A DNA stretch of 5,138 bases from contig JAHBAO020000281.1 in NCBI GenBank assembly GCA_018500065.2, positions 1 through 5,138 of the forward strand. Direction: 5' to 3'. The number at the start of each line of letters is the position of its first letter. Within the stretch, counting starts at the first letter, position 1. This stretch comes from Octadecabacter sp. (GTDB taxonomy: Bacteria; Pseudomonadota; Alphaproteobacteria; Rhodobacterales; Rhodobacteraceae). The translations under genes and the position numbers were made by a program. Shown here in pieces: positions 1-5,138 of the stretch. The notes below the pieces were generated by a model, which saw nothing but the letters and a program-made list of their open reading frames with translations, was not told the origin of the DNA and did not search any database.

Positions 1-657
1 CCCCCGCCCCAATTTATTCACCCGCAATTTTCCGACGTCCAAGTACATCTCGAGTAAGGACGTGATTTCAAGCTCACCGCGTTGCGATGGACGAACATCG
101 CGCGCGAGTCTGGGCGCATCCGCGTCGAGGAAGTATAATCCTGTAACCGCATAGTTTGACGGCGGTTTAATGGGCTTTTCGATTAGCTTTCGCGCAACGC
201 CGTGGCCGTCGAAATCCACAACACCATATCGGCTTGGGTCTGCCCCGCGATCCCCGAAAATGGCCCCGCCACTGGTCTGTTGGTTTGCATCATTCAATAT
301 TTCCGGCAATCCATGCCCGAAGAAAATATTGTCACCCAAGACCATTGCCGAGGGCGCGCCATTCAAGAAACCTTCAGCCAACAGATAGGCCTGCGCTAAA
401 CCATCGGGGGACGGTTGCACAATATAGGTCAGCGAAATCCCCCATTGGCGTCCATCCCCAAGGGTGCGTTGAAATTGGCCTTGGTCTTGTGGTGTTGTGA
501 TGATTGCGATGTCGCGAATACCTGCCAGCATCAGAACGCTGATCGGGTAATAGATCATCGGTTTATCATAGATCGGCAACAAGTGTTTGGACACGCCAAT
601 CGTTATTGGATGTAATCGTGAGCCCGTCCCACCAGCAAGAATGATACCTTTACGCAT
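1..657 (-). CDS. rfbA: Glucose-1-phosphate thymidylyltransferase (RmlA/RfbA), 3' end outside window
   Basis: This enzyme joins dTTP and glucose-1-phosphate to give dTDP-glucose and pyrophosphate, the first step of dTDP-L-rhamnose synthesis in the cytoplasm. The 219 residues present read without interruption. They show the nucleotide-binding motif GGTGSRL (9-15) with K24 in VSKHLLP, the run YYPISVLMLAGIRDI (36-50), QPSPDGLAQA (81-90), the metal-binding VLGDN with D109, EKP (160-162), VTGLYF (171-176) and GELEIT (194-199). Full-length members have about 290 residues, so roughly the last 70, including the second metal-binding aspartate, lie beyond the left edge. The ATG at 655-657 aligns with the usual family N-terminus. 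The Shine-Dalgarno is weak (GGGCGAC just upstream). The rfbD stop lies 25 bases upstream, so the two genes are probably cotranscribed. Small departures from the forms I remember are SKH for SKQ, FGDRGADP for FGYHVKDP, and EITS for EITD. The family call is very secure; which paralogue it is cannot be told. Confidence 0.95.
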   Translation of the reverse strand, partial: MRKGIILAGGTGSRLHPITIGVSKHLLPIYDKPMIYYPISVLMLAGIRDIAIITTPQDQGQFQRTLGDGRQWGISLTYIVQPSPDGLAQAYLLAEGFLNGAPSAMVLGDNIFFGHGLPEILNDANQQTSGGAIFGDRGADPSRYGVVDFDGHGVARKLIEKPIKPPSNYAVTGLYFLDADAPRLARDVRPSQRGELEITSLLEMYLDVGKLRVNKLGRG

Positions 658-682
658 GTCGCCCAGTAGTGCGGCTACGTGG

Positions 683-698
683 TTAATTTTTGGTTAAC
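683..698. promoter_or_regulatory. CtrA-like box TTAA-N7-TTAAC at the rfbD/rfbA junction
   Basis: The sequence TTAATTTTTGGTTAAC fits exactly the full CtrA consensus TTAA-N7-TTAAC known from Caulobacter and conserved in other alphaproteobacteria. It overlaps the rfbD stop codon and lies 26-41 bases upstream of the rfbA ATG. That position could regulate rfbA separately, or could block or start transcription inside the operon. The match is seen in the sequence; binding is inference, and AT-rich gene ends can give such motifs by chance. Confidence 0.3.
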
Positions 699-1114
699 TG
701 ATCCCGCAAACTTGCACGCCAATCAGGGCGTTGAATACCAAATACCTTTTCCAGACTTTCGCAATCCAATCTTGAATTCTTGGGGCGCTGTGCGGGCGTT
801 GGGAATTGCGATGAAGGGACGTCCTTCACCGCACAGGACAGTTGCGCGGCGGCAAAGATTTCACGGGCGAAATCGGCGCGGGTGCAATCAGGTGCGCCAG
901 ACAAATGATACACCCCCGTTTTTTCAGGCGCATCCATCAAAGCAATGGCAATGAAATGGCACGCAATCGCGATATCGCGCGCCGGTGTCGGACCGCCGAA
1001 CTGGTCGGACACCACAGTAAGACCTTCACACGCCGCGCCATGTTTGAGCATGGATTTCACAAAGTTCGCACCAGACGGTGAGAACACCCAAGACGTGCGC
1101 AAGACTGCAAAGCG

Positions 1115-1120
1115 CCCCCC
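1115..1120 (-). other. Homopolymer G6 tract at the rfbD frameshift point
   Basis: The plus strand has six C here, read as six G in rfbD. The upstream codons (E V G G) and downstream codons (R F A V L R T S W) join in frame only if the tract has seven G, so the missing base can be placed in this run. Short G runs are common sites of sequencing indels and also of replication slippage. Confidence 0.85.
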
Positions 1121-1521
1121 ACCTCACGTATCGCGGCCTCGCCCGCACGCTTTGTTCGCCCATACACATTCTGCGGGCAAGTTTGCGCAGCAGGCACCCA
1201 AGGCTTCTGACCTGAGCCATCAAAAACGTAATCCGTTGAAATCTGTACAAATGGAATGTCGATACCAGCACAAGCCTGCGCCATTGCCTTGGGGGACAGA
1301 GCGTTCACCACATGCGCGATGCGCTCGTCGCCCTCGGCACGATCGACGTCTGTATAGGCCGCAGCGTTGATCACAGCGCTTGGGCGATGCAAAGCGATGG
1401 CCTTGGCGCAGATCGCCGGATCCGACAGATCGGCGTCTTTGCGACCCAAACAATGGACATCTGGCAGGCACGCCAATTCAGTCGCCACCTGCCCCGTTTT
1501 CCCAAAGACCAAGATCGTCAT

Positions 1522-1628
1522 ATCGGCTTTCTTGTTACACATGCGGTGAGGCGCTGTGTTAGACGCGCTTCTACCCCTATGTCCGAAAGCTTTCGCAAAC
1601 GTTAACAAACATTAACCAATGCGCGCCC
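1522..1628. promoter_or_regulatory. 107-base gap upstream of rfbD with a dyad and paired TTAA motifs
   Basis: This gap separates the 53-residue gene from rfbD. It is long enough for a separate rfbD promoter. It holds a perfect 12-base palindrome CGAAAGCTTTCG (1584-1595) and, beside it, TTAACAAACATTAAC (1602-1616), a pair of TTAA half sites six bases apart, one base short of the CtrA spacing. I see no hairpin followed by a T run, so there is no convincing terminator, and read-through from the upstream genes is possible. No clear -35/-10 pair was found. Confidence 0.35.
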
Positions 1629-1790
1629 TTACTTGGGTGTGTCATCCGGCTCATCTTCACGCATCGCCGCCAATAGACTTTCTTCTGTCATGGTAACAGG
1701 CGCACGCACCCGCCCGTGGCCGGGCAAGTTAAAAATACGGTACTCAACTGCTTTCGGCGTACCTTTAGTCGTTCTTTTTTTCTTTGACAT
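1629..1790 (-). CDS. Small hypothetical protein, 53 residues
   Basis: I do not recognise this family. The ORF begins at the ATG at 1788-1790, with a good Shine-Dalgarno GGAG six bases upstream (GGAGAACGACATG), and ends at the TAA at 1629-1631. The N-terminus is strongly basic (MSKKKRTTKGTPKAVEYR), the middle reads FNLPGHGRVRAPVTMTEESL, and the C-terminus is acidic (MREDEPDDTPK). There is no signal peptide or membrane segment, so it is probably a small soluble cytoplasmic protein. It begins 37 bases after the DUF2793 gene stop on the same strand, which suggests cotranscription with that gene. The ribosome site, the protein-like composition and the tight spacing support a real gene. The function is unknown. 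Confidence 0.7.
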   Translation of the reverse strand: MSKKKRTTKGTPKAVEYRIFNLPGHGRVRAPVTMTEESLLAAMREDEPDDTPK

Positions 1791-1827
1791 GTCGTTCTCC
1801 GTTCAAACATGGGGATAGGAAATCGCC

Positions 1828-2817
1828 TTACTTGCCCATCGTGGACAATGTGAAAAAGCGGTTCGTGCCGAGGCGGTTTTCGATATACAGGCGCTTCGTT
1901 GCCGTTGTTGTATCTACCGAAATGTTGATTGCATTGGCAGGACCCGTAGTGCCGTTGAGCGGCCCGCCATGAAACTTTAGCGACCCGGGAGGGCTGATAA
2001 ACATCGGGCCGAAATTGTTTGCGCCACTTAGGTTGCCCGTGATCGAAAACAGATAAAACCGCCCGATGAAGTTGACCGACAACCACATCAATATCCGCGC
2101 AGGATCCGAGAACGGGATTGGCATGTTAAAAGAGGTATCGTTCATAATAAAGACGTCCTCAAAATAGCACTGGCCTTGCGGCATCTGCACGGCACCTGTG
2201 TCCGCTTCAACCACCATTGCCTCGCGGTATGTCGAACCGTCATCCGAAACCTTGATCGTGAAATCATCATCCCCCGTTGTGCCCATCTCTGCACGCCCCG
2301 AGTAACCCGTTTGAAACAACAGGCTGGCCGTGTCCGCAGGCGCGGCCTTGTTCACTTTCAATTGATGGCCGTCACCGTCATTCGTCAGCAACGTCGCATC
2401 TGCGGCAACCGTAAGCCTGTTGGTGTTATCCGCAGTCGCGTTAATCCCAACATGGTCGACATTCTGCAGCGGCGCGCTTGTCGGGCTGACCCAGTCGTTT
2501 CCATCAAACCGCAATGTTTCGCCCGTTGATAAAACATCAGCATGCCAGCCAGCGACAGGGACAAAGAACGTCCAGGCGCCGTTGGTGTAAAGCGCAACCT
2601 TGTTGTCATGGCCCGCCCAGTCCCCCGTGGCAGACGCACCGACGATGTAGCGCGCATTGGGTGCGGGGCCGCTTGGTGGCGTGGTCAGTGTTACATCCTC
2701 GACCGCCAACTGCACGACCGCATCCAGCAAGAACAGCGCCTCGTTATGAGTGACGTGCTTTTGCGCCTGCGCGGGCTGGATATAGGGCATGGATAAAATT
2801 TGGGATTGGTCCGACAT
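1828..2817 (-). CDS. DUF2793 domain-containing protein, possible phage-tail/spike-like surface protein
   Basis: The protein has 329 residues. It opens with the hallmark of DUF2793, LPYIQPAQAQKH-like (here MPYIQPAQAQKHVTHNEAL, 10-28), followed by a variable hydrophobic stretch and segments such as ARYIVGASATGDWAGHD (55-71), NGAWTFFVPVAGWHADV and LRFDGNDWV. The middle is a second repeat-like beta-rich part with LLFQTGYSGRAEMGTTGDDDF and a DDGSTYREAM motif. The C-terminus is beta-rich and ends in LYIENRLGTNRFFTL. No signal peptide is visible. DUF2793 has no established biochemical role. Members occur in prophages and gene-transfer-agent-like loci of Rhodobacterales, where head-spike or tail proteins are candidates; this association is from memory. 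The ATG at 2815-2817 has AAAGGA upstream and matches the family N-terminus. It is the first gene of the leftward group, and no other phage genes are visible nearby. The domain call is strong; the role is open. Confidence 0.88.
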   Translation of the reverse strand: MSDQSQILSMPYIQPAQAQKHVTHNEALFLLDAVVQLAVEDVTLTTPPSGPAPNARYIVGASATGDWAGHDNKVALYTNGAWTFFVPVAGWHADVLSTGETLRFDGNDWVSPTSAPLQNVDHVGINATADNTNRLTVAADATLLTNDGDGHQLKVNKAAPADTASLLFQTGYSGRAEMGTTGDDDFTIKVSDDGSTYREAMVVEADTGAVQMPQGQCYFEDVFIMNDTSFNMPIPFSDPARILMWLSVNFIGRFYLFSITGNLSGANNFGPMFISPPGSLKFHGGPLNGTTGPANAINISVDTTTATKRLYIENRLGTNRFFTLSTMGK

Positions 2818-3079
2818 AAGGGCGTCCTTTCAAGGGAATATCTGGCTCGTTCAGGAAGTGTCCTTTGAGGAGCATTGGCTGCACGGTCTGATTTCCGACT
2901 TAAAAGTTTGGAAACGGAGCGTTCGCACCACGCTCGGTTTATGCAACGGCACTTTCTTCAAATGCATTGAAAGATCACCTTAAATAGATCGGGAATGCCG
3001 CTGCTCCGCCCCTATTTCGGGCCGCTCTGGGCCCTATCGATCCGCGAGGTTGACTGCGACAACGTAGTTTCACGGGGTA
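2818..3079. promoter_or_regulatory. 262-base divergent intergenic region between the DUF2793 and RTX genes
   Basis: Both flanking genes start from this gap, so it should hold promoters in both directions. On the plus strand a weak candidate is TTCAAA (2957-2962) with TAAATA (2981-2986), 18 bases apart. The -35 overlaps an imperfect dyad, TTCAAATGCATTGAA (2957-2971), which could be an operator. A GC-rich hairpin, GGGCC/GGCCC with a six-base loop (3019-3034), would fall in the RTX 5' leader. The heptamer GTCCTTT occurs twice (2824-2830 and 2860-2866); on the minus strand the first copy supplies the DUF2793 ribosome site. No convincing coding sequence is seen. All regulatory readings are inference. 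Confidence 0.4.
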
Positions 3080-3085
3080 ATGATG
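3074..3085 (+). promoter_or_regulatory. Ribosome binding site and tandem ATG start of the RTX gene
   Basis: GGGG (3074-3077) precedes two adjacent in-frame ATG codons at 3080-3082 and 3083-3085. The spacing is two bases to the first and five to the second, so the second ATG is the more likely start. An in-frame TAG at 3065-3067 rules out any start further upstream than these two, apart from rare codons. Confidence 0.5.
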
Positions 3086-5138
3086 TTTGCTTCTTTTGCT
3101 GAATTTGGCGCGATATCCGTGTTCGGCGGTCCCATTGCTGACAATCCACTTGTCGGGATAACAGACGCGCAGATTCTGGACACCGCAGACGGCCCAATCC
3201 TGTTTGTCACAACCCGCGGCGATGGTTGGCTTACAGCATTTGATCTGGGGAATGGTGCAGGCGACGTCGTTGAAATCGGCGCTTGGGCGATTGGTGCAAA
3301 TTATCTGCAACTGGAAACCACGGATCTCGCGATCTTTGAAACCGGCGCCAATACGTTTGATCTTATCTTAGCAGGCCTAGACGACACTGACGTGCAGGGC
3401 GTCACACTTTTCCCAAACGGAACCACGTCACCGTTTGATACGGCGACAGATTGGTCTGCTGCGGGATTGGACGCGGCGGACATCAGCACGATTGCCCTTT
3501 GGAACGGGACCTCAGACGGTGTTATCGCGCTCAGAAGTGGTGGCGTGGCACAAGTCACGTTTAACGCGAATGGCACGCTGAATTATCAAAACATTTCCGT
3601 CCCGAGCGCGCTTTCCGGTGCGGTCGCAACACATATCGAAACCACACGCCACAACGGTGAAACGATCGCCATCGTGAGTTACGGCACGTCTGACACGGTA
3701 TCCCTTTTTCAAACCGACAGCGGCGGCGATCTTGTCCACCAATTTGATCTGACCAACGCCAATGGTCTTTGGGTGAATGACCCCGGAGCCATGACCTTCG
3801 CAAACGGCACCGACGGCGGGCTGTTCGTTGTCCTCGCTTCGTCGGGCAGCGGCACACTGTCGGTGTTGGAGATCGCAACCAATGGCGAAGAAATGCGCGT
3901 TGTTGATCATCTTTTTGATACGCTCGACACCCGATTTGAAGCCGCATCCCATGTGACAACTGTCACCATGAACGGCGTGGATTACGTCCTTGCTGCTGGC
4001 GCGGATGACGGCATCAGCCTGTTCGCGATGCTCAGCGATGGCCGCCTGCAACACGTCGAAACCATCGAGGGTAGCCTTGCCTCTCCCTTGCAGGGAATAA
4101 CCGGCATCACCGCCACCCAAACCTCTGATGGCGCACGTATTTTCGTAACGACCCAAGGCGCGCCTTATGTCGTCGAATACGACATCACGCTCGACGATAT
4201 CGGCAAGGTTAAGACAGGCACCAGCGGCAATGACACCATCACGGGCCAAGCCAATGACGACATCCTTATGGGCGGGGATGGTGACGATTCACTGATCGGA
4301 TGGAACGGTGACGACACACTCATTGACGGTGACGGACTTGATACCATGCGGGGCGCGAATGGTGCGGACCTCTTCATCTTGGTGAAAGACGAATACACTG
4401 ATGTCATAACTGACTTTAACCCCAATGAAGACGTGATTGACCTTTCTGCGCTAAGCCTGATTGGTGGCTTAAACAACCTGCACGTCACGTCCTTTACTTG
4501 GGGGGCCGAAGTGCAGTTTTTCGACTCCGTGCTGGATGTGCATAGCGCAGATGGAACGGCCCTCGGCGCGGATGATTTCACCCACTTGAATGTCATCATT
4601 GGCAACCGAATGGGCGTTGATCCATCGCTTTATGACTTGTCGCTTTATGACCCCGTTCCGCCCCCTGTTTTGCAACTCCCCCCCACGGGTCTCCCTGGCC
4701 CGGCTCCAGATCCGTTGCAGCGATTGGGGACACCCAATATGGGTCCGTCAACTTCAGGAACCGTGACCAATGGCACAATGGCGCCTGACAACATCACTGC
4801 CACAAGCGGCAACGACAAAGTCTTCGGGCTTTCGGGGGGTGACACCATCGCAGGCGGGTCAGGCAATGATCAACTCTCCGGAGACGGCGGCGGCGACATC
4901 CTTGATGGCCAAGCGGGCAACGACCAGCTTTTCGGCGGCATAGGCTTTGACACCTTACATGGCGGCACAGGCCACGACATTCTTTTTGGCGAAGATCACG
5001 CCGACACCCTGTACGGTAATGATGGCGCGGATCAACTGATCGGAGGGGCCGGGTATGATTGGCTTTATGGGGGCAACGGCGATGATTTCTTATGGGCTGG
5101 CACCACAGCGGACCGGCTTTATGGTGGTGACGGTGACG
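3083..5138 (+). CDS. RTX calcium-binding protein with predicted N-terminal seven-bladed propeller, 3' end outside window
   Basis: The open frame runs uninterrupted to the right edge, about 685 residues so far (numbering here counts the ATG at 3080 as residue 1). Residues ~20-375 hold seven similar beta-rich segments at about 41, 95, 148, 197, 248, 302 and 354, for example LFVTTRGDGWLTAFDL, IVSYGTSDTVSLFQT and VLAAGADDGISLFAML; the spacing of 49-54 suggests a seven-bladed beta-propeller of the lactonase type. Residues 380-433 are six RTX nonapeptides (GGDGDDSLI type), which fold as a calcium-bound parallel beta-roll. Residues 434-456 (DVITDFNPNEDVIDLS) resemble the serralysin C-terminal module. 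A proline-rich linker (524-570) leads to a second RTX block from 574 to the edge. There is no N-terminal signal peptide, which fits type I secretion through a C-terminal signal outside the window. No enzyme active site is recognised, and no transporter genes are in view. The RTX call is very secure; the propeller is a prediction. Confidence 0.93.
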   Translation, partial: MFASFAEFGAISVFGGPIADNPLVGITDAQILDTADGPILFVTTRGDGWLTAFDLGNGAGDVVEIGAWAIGANYLQLETTDLAIFETGANTFDLILAGLDDTDVQGVTLFPNGTTSPFDTATDWSAAGLDAADISTIALWNGTSDGVIALRSGGVAQVTFNANGTLNYQNISVPSALSGAVATHIETTRHNGETIAIVSYGTSDTVSLFQTDSGGDLVHQFDLTNANGLWVNDPGAMTFANGTDGGLFVVLASSGSGTLSVLEIATNGEEMRVVDHLFDTLDTRFEAASHVTTVTMNGVDYVLAAGADDGISLFAMLSDGRLQHVETIEGSLASPLQGITGITATQTSDGARIFVTTQGAPYVVEYDITLDDIGKVKTGTSGNDTITGQANDDILMGGDGDDSLIGWNGDDTLIDGDGLDTMRGANGADLFILVKDEYTDVITDFNPNEDVIDLSALSLIGGLNNLHVTSFTWGAEVQFFDSVLDVHSADGTALGADDFTHLNVIIGNRMGVDPSLYDLSLYDPVPPPVLQLPPTGLPGPAPDPLQRLGTPNMGPSTSGTVTNGTMAPDNITATSGNDKVFGLSGGDTIAGGSGNDQLSGDGGGDILDGQAGNDQLFGGIGFDTLHGGTGHDILFGEDHADTLYGNDGADQLIGGAGYDWLYGGNGDDFLWAGTTADRLYGGDGD
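4217..4378 (+). repeat. First RTX block: six tandem nonapeptide repeats
   Basis: The 27-base units encode GTSGNDTIT, GQANDDILM, GGDGDDSLI, GWNGDDTLI, DGDGLDTMR and GANGADLFI. They follow the G-G-x-G-x-D-x-U-x pattern, in which the Asp and Gly turns bind calcium and U is a large hydrophobic residue. The fifth and sixth units are degenerate, as is common at the edge of a beta-roll. Confidence 0.92.
4799..5138 (+). repeat. Second RTX block: at least twelve tandem nonapeptide repeats, continuing past the window
   Basis: From residue 574 twelve complete nonapeptides can be read in strict register (ATSGNDKVF, GLSGGDTIA, GGSGNDQLS and so on to AGTTADRLY), plus the start of a thirteenth (GGDGD). Units such as GGTGHDILF and GGNGDDFLW are near consensus; GEDHADTLY and AGTTADRLY are weaker. 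The block is open at the right edge, so the final repeat number is unknown. Confidence 0.93.

Larger units (their letters stand above)
683..1521 (-). pseudogene. rfbD: dTDP-4-dehydrorhamnose reductase (RmlD/RfbD), interrupted by a one-base frameshift
   Basis: RmlD reduces dTDP-4-dehydro-L-rhamnose to dTDP-L-rhamnose with NAD(P)H, the last step of the pathway. The N-terminal part has the Rossmann motif GKTGQVA (7-13), INAAAYTDVDRAE (51-63), STDYVFDG (95-102) and the catalytic pair Y120/K124 in NVYGRTK. The frame is lost after residue ~136 at a six-G run (plus-strand C run 1115-1120), and the shifted frame ends at 1057-1059, giving about 154 residues. The C-terminal part continues one frame over from about 1113 as FAVLRTSWVFSPSGANFVK and runs to the TAA at 683-685. 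A seventh G restores EVGGRFAVLRTSWVF and a 279-residue protein, which is normal family length. The chosen start is the ATG at 1519-1521, with AAGAAAG just upstream; an in-frame ATG at 1540-1542 is an alternative. The broken product would lack the substrate-binding half and should be inactive. A sequencing error is as likely as a true mutation. Confidence 0.9.

Noticed and set aside
170..615. Several overlapping plus-strand frames opposite rfbA
   Set aside because: The minus-strand rfbA match is unambiguous over all 219 codons; these are shadows.
1113..1122. Programmed ribosomal frameshift in rfbD
   Set aside because: RmlD is not known to use recoding, the tract is not an A/T-rich slippery heptamer, and no stimulatory structure is evident. 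A simple indel explains it better.
945..1370. 141-codon plus-strand open frame opposite rfbD
   Set aside because: Its translation has no family resemblance and is rich in Arg, Pro and His, as expected for an antisense shadow of rfbD.
3019..3034. GGGCC/GGCCC hairpin as a rho-independent terminator
   Set aside because: No T run follows on either strand, and there is no gene ending just upstream on either side.
3050..3055. TTGACT as a -35 box for the RTX gene
   Set aside because: A -10 at normal spacing would fall on the ribosome site and start codon, and no suitable hexamer is present.
2975..3310. Minus-strand frame crossing the intergenic region and the RTX start
   Set aside because: It overlaps the RTX coding region, has no ribosome site that stands out, and has no recognisable product.
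3512..4249. 245-codon open frame on the minus strand opposite the RTX gene
   Set aside because: It is antisense to the clear propeller/RTX frame, has no recognisable motif, and is explained by the codon bias of the plus-strand gene.
4217..5138. CRISPR-like or satellite repeat
   Set aside because: The periodicity is 27 bases, in frame, and encodes RTX nonapeptides; there are no identical DNA repeats with unique spacers.

Overview
The window looks like chromosomal DNA of an alphaproteobacterium, most probably the Roseobacter group of Rhodobacterales. The reasons are the moderately high GC, a DUF2793-type protein (a family I know mainly from Rhodobacterales and their phage-like elements), an RTX protein with a large N-terminal domain in the style of roseobacters, and a dTDP-sugar gene pair. 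I cannot name the species from sequence alone.

Layout from left to right. Four genes lie on the minus strand and read leftward: a 329-residue DUF2793 protein (1828-2817), a 53-residue unrecognised protein (1629-1790), rfbD (683-1521) and rfbA (1-657, cut by the window edge). One large gene lies on the plus strand and reads rightward from about 3083 off the right edge: an RTX calcium-binding protein. The 262-base gap 2818-3079 separates the divergent halves and must carry the start signals of both.

rfbD and rfbA encode two of the four enzymes that make dTDP-L-rhamnose, a precursor of surface polysaccharide. rfbB and rfbC are not in the window and may lie beyond the left edge. As given, rfbD is broken by a single-base deletion in a run of six G (1115-1120). 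A seventh G restores a normal 279-residue RmlD-like protein. This could be a sequencing error, a recent mutation or a phase-variable tract.

The RTX gene is the richest item. By my reading, its first ~370 residues contain seven similar segments spaced 49-54 residues apart, which suggests a seven-bladed beta-propeller. A first block of six RTX nonapeptides follows, then a serralysin-C-terminus-like module, a proline-rich linker, and a second block of at least twelve nonapeptides that runs off the window. The likely role is a type I-secreted extracellular or surface protein. With rhamnose-precursor genes and a possible spike-like DUF2793 protein next door, the window has a cell-surface theme, but a functional link between the two halves is inference only.

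A perfect TTAA-N7-TTAAC motif (CtrA-like) lies at the rfbD/rfbA junction, and a near match lies upstream of rfbD.
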